Part shown: in pieces, positions 58,101 to 64,000 of the stretch
Numbering within the stretch: the first letter of the stretch is position 1
Layout: every line of letters starts with the position of its first letter
Assembly (NCBI GenBank): GCA_036571765.1
Contig: BROE01000024.1
Coordinates: forward strand, 310,001-374,000
DNA: 64,000 bases
Direction: 5' to 3'
DNA from: Plecoglossus altivelis
Lineage: Eukaryota; Chordata; Actinopteri; Osmeriformes; Plecoglossidae
Position numbers and translations under genes: made by a program
Notes under the pieces: generated by a model
What the model saw: the letters and a program-made list of their open reading frames with translations, nothing else
Database searches by the model: none
Told to the model about the DNA's origin: nothing

Positions 58101-61100
58101 TGTTCTCTTTTATTTAGGACAACTACAGTTTTATAAAAAATAACTAATTACAGCACAGATAAGATAATCCTTTATTTGTACCGCAGTGGGGAAATTGCAG
58201 TTTGCAATAGCAAAGTACGGTAAGGTTCTATAGTGGCCTGGCCAGTCCCAGACCTTAATCCCATAGAAAAATGTCAGCCTTAAAATACTATTGACTGGGA
58301 GAAGATCTACAAAGAGGACTGCAACAAAAATCCTCCTGAGATGTGAGAAAACCTGTGTAGTACTAAGTCATTTTTTTGCAGAGGGGTCAAATACTTATTT
58401 CACCCTTTAAAAACCAAATCAATTTATAACAACTTTGACTTTGTGTTTTTCTGGATTTTGTTGTTGTTTTTATGTCTCTCACTCTTCAAATACACCTACC
58501 ATTAAGATTATAGACTGATCATTTCTTTGTGAGTAGGTAAATGTACAAAATCAGCAGGGGATATAGTTTTTCCCCTCACTGTAAATCATGAGCTGGCAGA
58601 CCAGTCTGGATCCGAGGCTAAGAGAACACAACTACTATACACAGTCTCGTAAAGAACAGATGATTCTGTGTATTTCACATGAGGATATGTTCCTTATAGG
58701 TTCCATGCCAGTATATATCCTTGCCCAAACTCTGTGTATGCACGCAAGGAGATGATATCCCATGTCAAAACTCACATCGCGGACCTGGAAGTGGTAGGAC
58801 GTCATCTTATCTCTGCAGATCAGATACAAGGCTGGTTTTATTTACAGAAAAAACAATTCCAGATGCTTGTGATGGGGTCTGACCCTTGCAGGTTCTGAGT
58901 CGTACAGAGGAGTTCAGGTCCAGCGTGTTGACGGGCGCCGCTGCTCAGTTGAGGGAGTGGAGCACCAGGGTTAGGAGGATAAAGGCCATTTACTACACCC
59001 TCAACCTGTGTGACATCGACATGACTCACAAGCTGATTGTGGCTGAGATCTGGTGTCCCGTGTCAGACCTGAGTTCTGTTCATGCTGCCCTCATCAAGGG
59101 GTCGGTAAGTGGGCACAACATTGTCCTGGGAACGAGTGGACAACGTCTGGTCAGACCTTAGGGTTTTCTGTGTGTATTTGTCTCTCTCTCTGTGTAGGAA
59201 CAGAGTGGGTCCAGTCTATGCCCAGTGCTGAACAGGATCCAGACTCAGCAGACTCCACCCACCTTCAACAGAACCAACTGCTTTACATCTGCCTTCCAGA
59301 GCATCATTGATGCCTATGGGGTGGGCAAATACCAGGAGATCAACCCAGGTCAGCAGTTCACTACAGCAAAACACCACTACACTACTACACTATACTCCAC
59401 CCCCATGCCTTTCGTTGCCAACCACTATGCCTTGTTACAGAAATATCCTCGTAACTGTGTTTATTCTAATATTTATCCCTGTTAATATGTATGCTTTATG
59501 TTGTACTGTATGCTCCCCCAGCCCCGTACACCATGGTGACCTTCCCTTTTCTGTTTGCGGTCATGTTTGGCGACTGTGGTCATGGAGTGGTCATGTCCTT
59601 GCTGGCTCTCTGGCTCATCCTACAGGAGCACGGCTTCAGGAAGCTCCAGAATGAGGTTGGCCCTATGGAGGAGAGTTACACTTTCACCAGTGGAGGAAAC
59701 TTCTAGAACACAATCGAAAGTTCTACACTGACAAAATACAAATGTTGCTTCTACTTTTTGCTGTCACCCAGATTACCTCTGTTCTAAGAGTTGTACCTTC
59801 CTCCCCTGCCCCGCCTAGCTGGTGAGCTTGCTGGTGGCAGGTCGCTACATCCTCCTCCTCATGGGCCTGTTCTCCATCTACACCGGCCTCATCTACAATG
59901 ACTGCTTCTCCAAGTCTATCAACCTATTTGGCTCCTCCTGGAGGATCAGGCCCATGTTCGTGCCCACTGGGCCTTGGACGTAAGTGTGAGGGCTGGTGGG
60001 CTGGATCTGTGATGGGCTCCACCTCTCCCCTGCTGAATGGGAGCCCTCTGAATGCGTAGTATTGTTATGTTTAATTTTGGGGTGCATGTGCACTTGTTTC
60101 AGAAACGAGACGCTGCAATTGGACCTCCTGCAGCTGGACCCAGCAGTACCAGGAGTCTTCTCTGGAAGTCCCTACCCCTTTGGAATTGACCCGGTTGGTC
60201 TACTCTACAGAACTCAACTCCCTGGCCCTACATGACACACAAGGATGATTAAAATACAAACTCGGAACTACAAACCTGGTTTCATTTTATTAGTGCAAGA
60301 CTGTGATTCTTAAGGGTATTTGTTAATGGTAGGTCTGGAATGTGGCCATCAACAAACTATCATTCCTCAACTCATACAAGATGAAGATGTCTGTGATCCT
60401 GGGAGTAGTCCACATGCTGTTTGGGGTCTTGCTCAGCTTGCTCAACTACATGTGAGTATGGCCCTTGATGTAGTAGCTCTAACACAGTGAAGACCCTATC
60501 TAGATCCACATGAACGTCCTGTGTTTCCAGATTCTTCCAGAAGCACTCGGACATTATGCTACAGTTTGTCCCAGAGCTGGTCTTCATGCTGAGTCTGTTT
60601 GGTTACCTCATCTTCCTCATCCTTTACAAGTGGTGTAACCCCATGCCTTCTGAGTCTGCCCCCAGCATCCTCCTCCTCTTCATCAATATGATGTTATTTG
60701 ACTACAGCTCCTCAAATGTATTTCTCTTCAAAGATCAGGTACTGGAAAGTGTAATCAGTATTTTAATGTTTGGCAAGGTATTCAGCAACAATGGTCACTC
60801 AACAAATTTCCTGTAAAGTTTTGTCCCATTGAAGCTCCTGAAAGTGTGTGTGTTCCTGAAACAGAAGCCTCTTCAGATCTTCCTGGTGGTCCTGGCACTA
60901 ATGATGGTTCCATGGCTGCTGCTGCTCAAACCCCTGCGACTGTACAGAGAACATGCACTGTCTCACAGGGTAGAGAACACTAACTGTCCCAAAGAGTAGA
61001 AAACACAGTTGTGTGATGCTGGAAAAGATTTATCATTGATTAGCCATGTTTCAACAGCCCCCCTCACCTGAGAAGCTTGCAATGCAGCCGTGTGGTCCCA

Positions 61101-62526
61101 CTGATGCTCAAGAGAGCCAAGAGTCTAGTGCTGCTCTCTTCTCCCACAAACACAGCAGGGAGCCCATGGTATGCTCTCCTCTACTCCTCTCCACACAACA
61201 CACCTCCTCACCTTTATCACAGCAATGTTGAAGACATATTTTGGATATTCTGTAGTGACTGAGTGGGTCCTTGTAGGTGAGTATGGGGGACGTGTTTGTT
61301 TATCAGGCCATCCACACCATAGAGTACTGTTTGGGCTGTATCTCCAACACTGCTTCCTACCTGCGTCTGTGGGCACTCAGCCTGGCCCATGCTGGTGAGA
61401 CCTACTCAGCACATCCATCTTTTCATGTATTTTTCCAACTATCCATCCCATCTATTTTTCCATCCCTTCACCGCTTTATTCATCCAGGCATCCGTCCATC
61501 CATCCATCCATCCATTTGTCCTTCCCTCCCTCCATCCATCCATCCACCCATTCATTCTATCCATACACCCAGCCTCCTTTCCATTCATCCTTTAATTCCT
61601 CTTTCTGTTCATTCTTCCCTCCATCCACCAACACATCCACCTATCCATACACCTATCCATTTCCCATCCCTCCACCCATCGATCCATCTACACAACTATC
61701 CATCCATCCCTCCCTTTAGCTTACTGTCTATCCCTCCATCCACCCACCCATCTAAACATACATATATACACCCTGCAATCCTTCCTTCAATCTATCCCTC
61801 TTTCCAGCCTCCATTCAATCCTTGATTCGGTCATCCATTCACCCTTTCATCCCTCCATCCACCCACCCATCCATCTCTCCATCCTTCCCTTCATCCATGA
61901 ACCCATTCACCCATCCATTTATCCTCCATCTGACTCCATCCATTCGTCCATCTACTGGTGCACTCACCCACCCATCCATTCATCCATACCACCATCCATC
62001 CAATCTTGCACCCCTCTATCCATCCACCCATACAGCCATCTACCACCACCACCACCCAGACAGTGAGTGCTGCTGTATCCTATATGTCTGTGTGTGCTCC
62101 CTGCAGAGCTATCAGAGGTGTTGTGGAGGATGGTTCTACAGGTGGCCCTCAGGGTGACATCAGGGATGGGAGCTGTGCTGCTGGCAGCCATCTTTGGTGT
62201 ATTTGCCATCCTGACTGTCACCATCCTGCTGGTCATGGAGGGGCTGTCTGCCTTCCTGCACGCACTCAGACTGCACTGGTAATACATGATTCAAACCTAG
62301 ATCTTTAACTAAATGCAATGGCAAAATAACATGGGCTATCTGTAGGTGAGACCCAATGTAACTCTTTACAATCCCCAACTATGTTACCATGAATCCCAAC
62401 ATGAATCCTTTACAACCACCCTGACTGTTGTTCTTTCACAGGGTTGAATTCCAGAACAAATTCTACATGGGCTCTGGTTTCAAGTTCACTCCACTTTCTT
62501 TTGAGCACCTCCTCAATACACAGTGA
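54830..62526 (+). CDS. V-type proton ATPase 116 kDa subunit a (ATP6V0A family, a1/a4-like)
   Basis: Membrane subunit of the V0 sector through which protons cross. Exons: 54830-54946, 55530-55608, 55714-55811, 55897-56025, 56187-56296, 56512-56635, 56817-56899, 58700-58793, 58892-59104, 59198-59348, 59522-59655, 59819-59979, 60103-60193, 60333-60451, 60531-60738, 60865-60969, 61058-61168, 61277-61394, 62107-62278 and 62442-62526, giving 833 aa. The cytosolic N-half starts FRSEEMCLVQMFFQTESAHH. The membrane half starts at TFPFLFAVMFGDCGHG and includes SIYTGLIYNDCFSKSINLFG, GIDPVWN, KMKMSVILGVVHMLFG and AIHTIEYCLGCISNTASYLR. The essential Arg is in SAFLHALRLHWVEFQNKF. GDCGHG and the YNDCFSKS loop favour a1/a4 over a2 or TCIRG1. 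A large Tc1 element sits in the intron after 56899 and a CATC repeat in the intron after 61394. Confidence 0.93.
55101..55345. repeat. (CT)n microsatellite and CT-rich tract
   Basis: A perfect CT run at about 55101-55142 continues as imperfect CT/CTGT-rich sequence. It lies in the first coding intron of the V-ATPase gene. Confidence 0.88.
57643..58157 (+). repeat. Unclassified dispersed repeat X, copy B
   Basis: Same repeat as 47912-48445, same orientation. Exact shared blocks include AATTATCCTTGCATATAATG and GATTGTTCTCTTTTATTTAG. Copy B lacks about 30 bases found in copy A (near 48120-48150). It is nested between the inverted ends of the Tc1-like element. Confidence 0.75.
58158..58218. repeat. 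Fragment of a common fish dispersed repeat
   Basis: GATAAGATAATCCTTTATTT followed by GCAGTGGGGAAATTGCAG resembles a sequence found scattered through fish genomes. It follows repeat X copy B directly but is absent after copy A, so it is probably a separate insertion. Confidence 0.45.
61400..62055. repeat. Long CATC-family degenerate microsatellite
   Basis: The intron between V-ATPase exons 61277-61394 and 62107-62278 is almost wholly built of CATC/CCATCCATT-like units, interrupted and diverged, for about 650 bases. The array stops about 50 bases before the splice acceptor. Confidence 0.9.
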
Positions 62527-63000
62527 CCGGCAGACACACACACAGCTTTGTTTAACCCCATGTGTTACGCTATTTGTTTATCTATTTCTAGAGTGAGAGA
62601 TGCGTTGCTAGTTGTCACAGTATCTTGGTCATGACTTGGTAGATACTATGACCTCTGAGGGTGATCTGATGTGAAGGCTGAATGTCACACCTTTAATCTG
62701 GGGAGTGCTATCACCCATTTCCCTAATAGCAGAAAACCTTCTTTTATGTAGAGATAAGAATACATGAAAATAGCCTGTTTGACTACACTGTATGCCAATT
62801 TAGGTTCTTTTTGTGGTATAGTTCAGCAATAGCTGCTAAACAAATGCAATAACTGGCGAGGGATTTACATTCAGTTTCCACAAGAGGGCAGTCTGGGTTG
62901 TAATAAAAGCACTCAGAAAAGGAGAACAAAACATAAAAACACCATTTTACGGTTGTGTATTTTACAAACCGAATCAAAATAAAATCCCAAACCTATTACA
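62527..63000 (+). other. V-ATPase a-subunit 3' UTR
   Basis: Follows the stop codon. A polyadenylation signal AATAAA lies in AAAATAAAATCCC near 62980, giving a UTR of about 470 bases. An earlier AATAAA near 62900 (GTAATAAAAGC) is also possible. Confidence 0.55.
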
Positions 63001-63252
63001 GACTCTGTCTTTGTTCTCCGTGTGAATATTTCTTATGTGGAGTTTGTTGATACAGGGCTGGGTTGCAGGCCAAGCAGGTTCTGCTGGGAAGGGTAATTGG
63101 TCCTGCAGGGGCTTATATGAGATCAGGGGATATATATGGTAATCAAATTAGTTGTTAATGAGTGATGTGAGATTAATCACATTCAAATATTAACTAAACG
63201 TGAAGTTGTGGCTGTGCGTTCCAACAACTCCACAATGACTTACTTCTGCATA
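63001..63252. other. Intergenic DNA
   Basis: No gene or element recognised. Confidence 0.4.
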
Positions 63253-63841
63253 CAGTCATGGCGTTGCAACCTTTCATCAATTTTTCTCTTCCGTCCACGT
63301 CCAGGGAGATTAGCTACAGTGCCATGGGTTGCAAACTTCTTGATCATGTTGCGCACTGTAGACAAAGGAACATCTAGATCTCTGGAGATGGACTTGTAAC
63401 CTTGAGATTGTTGATATTTTTCCAAAATTTTGGTTCTCAAGTCCTCAGACAGTTCTCTTTTCCTCTTTCTGTTCTCCATGCTTAGTGTGGCACACACAGA
63501 AACACAATGCAAAGACTGAGTCAACTTCTCTCCTTTTTATCTGCTTTTAGGTGTGATTTTTAGATTGCCCACACCTGTTACTTGCCCCAGGTGAGTTTAA
63601 AGGAGCATCACATGCTTGAAACAAACTTATTTATCCACAATTTTGAAAGGGTGCCAATAATTTTGTCCGGCCCATTTTTTGAGTTTTGTGTGAAATTATG
63701 TCAAATTTGCTTCTTTCCTGTTTTTTGTGTTATTCCAATACACACAAAGGAAATACACGCTATGTGCATAGCAAAACATGTGTAATTTCAATATTTTTCT
63801 GTGAGAAATGTCAGGGGTGCCAACAATTTTGGCCATGACTG
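63253..63841 (-). mobile_element. Internally deleted Tc1-like element with intact DNA-binding N-terminus
   Basis: The right end reads TTTTGGCCATGACTG followed by TA; the left end begins TA-CAGTCATGGC, giving only about a 10-base matching inverted end. From 63480 leftward the minus strand encodes the start of a Tc1 transposase, a paired-like helix-turn-helix with RELSEDLRTKILEKYQQSQG and STVRNMIKKFATHGTVANLP followed by the GRGRKRK basic stretch. The DDE catalytic part is missing; the frame runs straight into the left end. Total about 590 bp. Confidence 0.85.
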
Positions 63842-63843
63842 TA

Positions 63844-64000
63844 TATGAAGGGCAGCACATCACAGGGGTCTGCCTGTCTCCTGGTAACAAGTTCTAGATG
63901 CCTAGAGTTGAGAATACTGCTGCTTCGGCACTTCACTACCCAGTCAGGCTTTTAAAATATGATAGATGGAAAAGTTTCTGAGGTAGTAGATGGAGGGTGA
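63844..64000. other. Intergenic DNA at right edge
   Basis: No recognisable feature. Confidence 0.3.

Larger units (their letters stand above)
57245..58581 (+). mobile_element. Tc1-like transposon with long inverted repeats, carrying nested insertions
   Basis: The outer ends are CAGTGAGGAAAAAAAACAG and, at the right, TTTTCCCCTCACTG, flanked by TA. The ends match inwards for roughly 200 bases, including the internal pair AAATAAGTATTTGACCCC near 57430 and GGGGTCAAATACTTATTTCA near 58384. A transposase C-terminal remnant reads through about 58229-58290 on the plus strand (WPVPDLNPIE-like). The middle is occupied by repeat X copy B and a short LINE-tail-like piece. It sits in a V-ATPase intron. 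Confidence 0.88.

Noticed and set aside
61277..61825. A 182-codon open frame extending the V-ATPase exon
   Set aside because: The first 39 codons are real exon; beyond the donor at 61394 it is translation of a CATC microsatellite, and the protein continues at 62107.

Overview
The window is animal nuclear DNA, almost certainly from a ray-finned (teleost) fish. Genes are split into many short exons with GT-AG introns, the proteins are vertebrate orthologues, and the introns hold CA/TG microsatellites, minisatellites, several degenerate Tc1/mariner copies and a fish-type non-LTR retrotransposon. The species cannot be named from sequence alone; a salmonid/pike-like genome would fit the Tc1 load.

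Layout, left to right. (1) About 1.8-6.34 kb, minus: the 5' two thirds of ppp4r1 (protein phosphatase 4 regulatory subunit 1), running off the left edge. (2) 6.85-11.43 kb, plus: vapa, head-to-head with ppp4r1 across a roughly 0.5 kb shared promoter. (3) 14.6-20.06 kb, minus: a type IB DNA topoisomerase whose core is closest to TOP1MT but which keeps a long Lys-rich nuclear-style N-terminus. (4) 21.1-22.4 kb, minus: zbtb14, a one-exon BTB/zinc-finger reading frame. (5) 26.3-43.9 kb, minus: epb41l3 (protein 4.1B), 21 coding exons. (6) 44-54 kb: a gene-poor stretch with an unclassified repeat and a rearranged LINE. (7) 54.83-62.53 kb, plus: a V-ATPase a-subunit gene (ATP6V0A family, a1/a4-like). 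(8) The right end holds an internally deleted Tc1-like element.

I rebuilt exon models by eye. The complete multi-exon genes close in frame: vapa 316 aa, topoisomerase 765 aa, epb41l3 1263 aa, V-ATPase a 833 aa. The ppp4r1 part gives 712 codons. ppp4r1, vapa, zbtb14 and epb41l3 all have human orthologues on 18p11, so this is conserved vertebrate synteny with the topoisomerase and V-ATPase genes interleaved. The genes do not form one pathway; they are ordinary housekeeping and cytoskeletal genes.

The most unusual points are: a LINE whose 5' part is inverted relative to its 3' part (twin-priming structure); an in-frame 63-bp duplication of a splice-donor region in the topoisomerase gene, near a 58-nt intron carrying an 18-base homopolymer; a TOP1MT-like gene without a visible mitochondrial presequence; and an unclassified dispersed repeat of about 0.5 kb present twice, once nested in a Tc1 element. 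I saw no RNA genes, CRISPR arrays or prokaryotic features.
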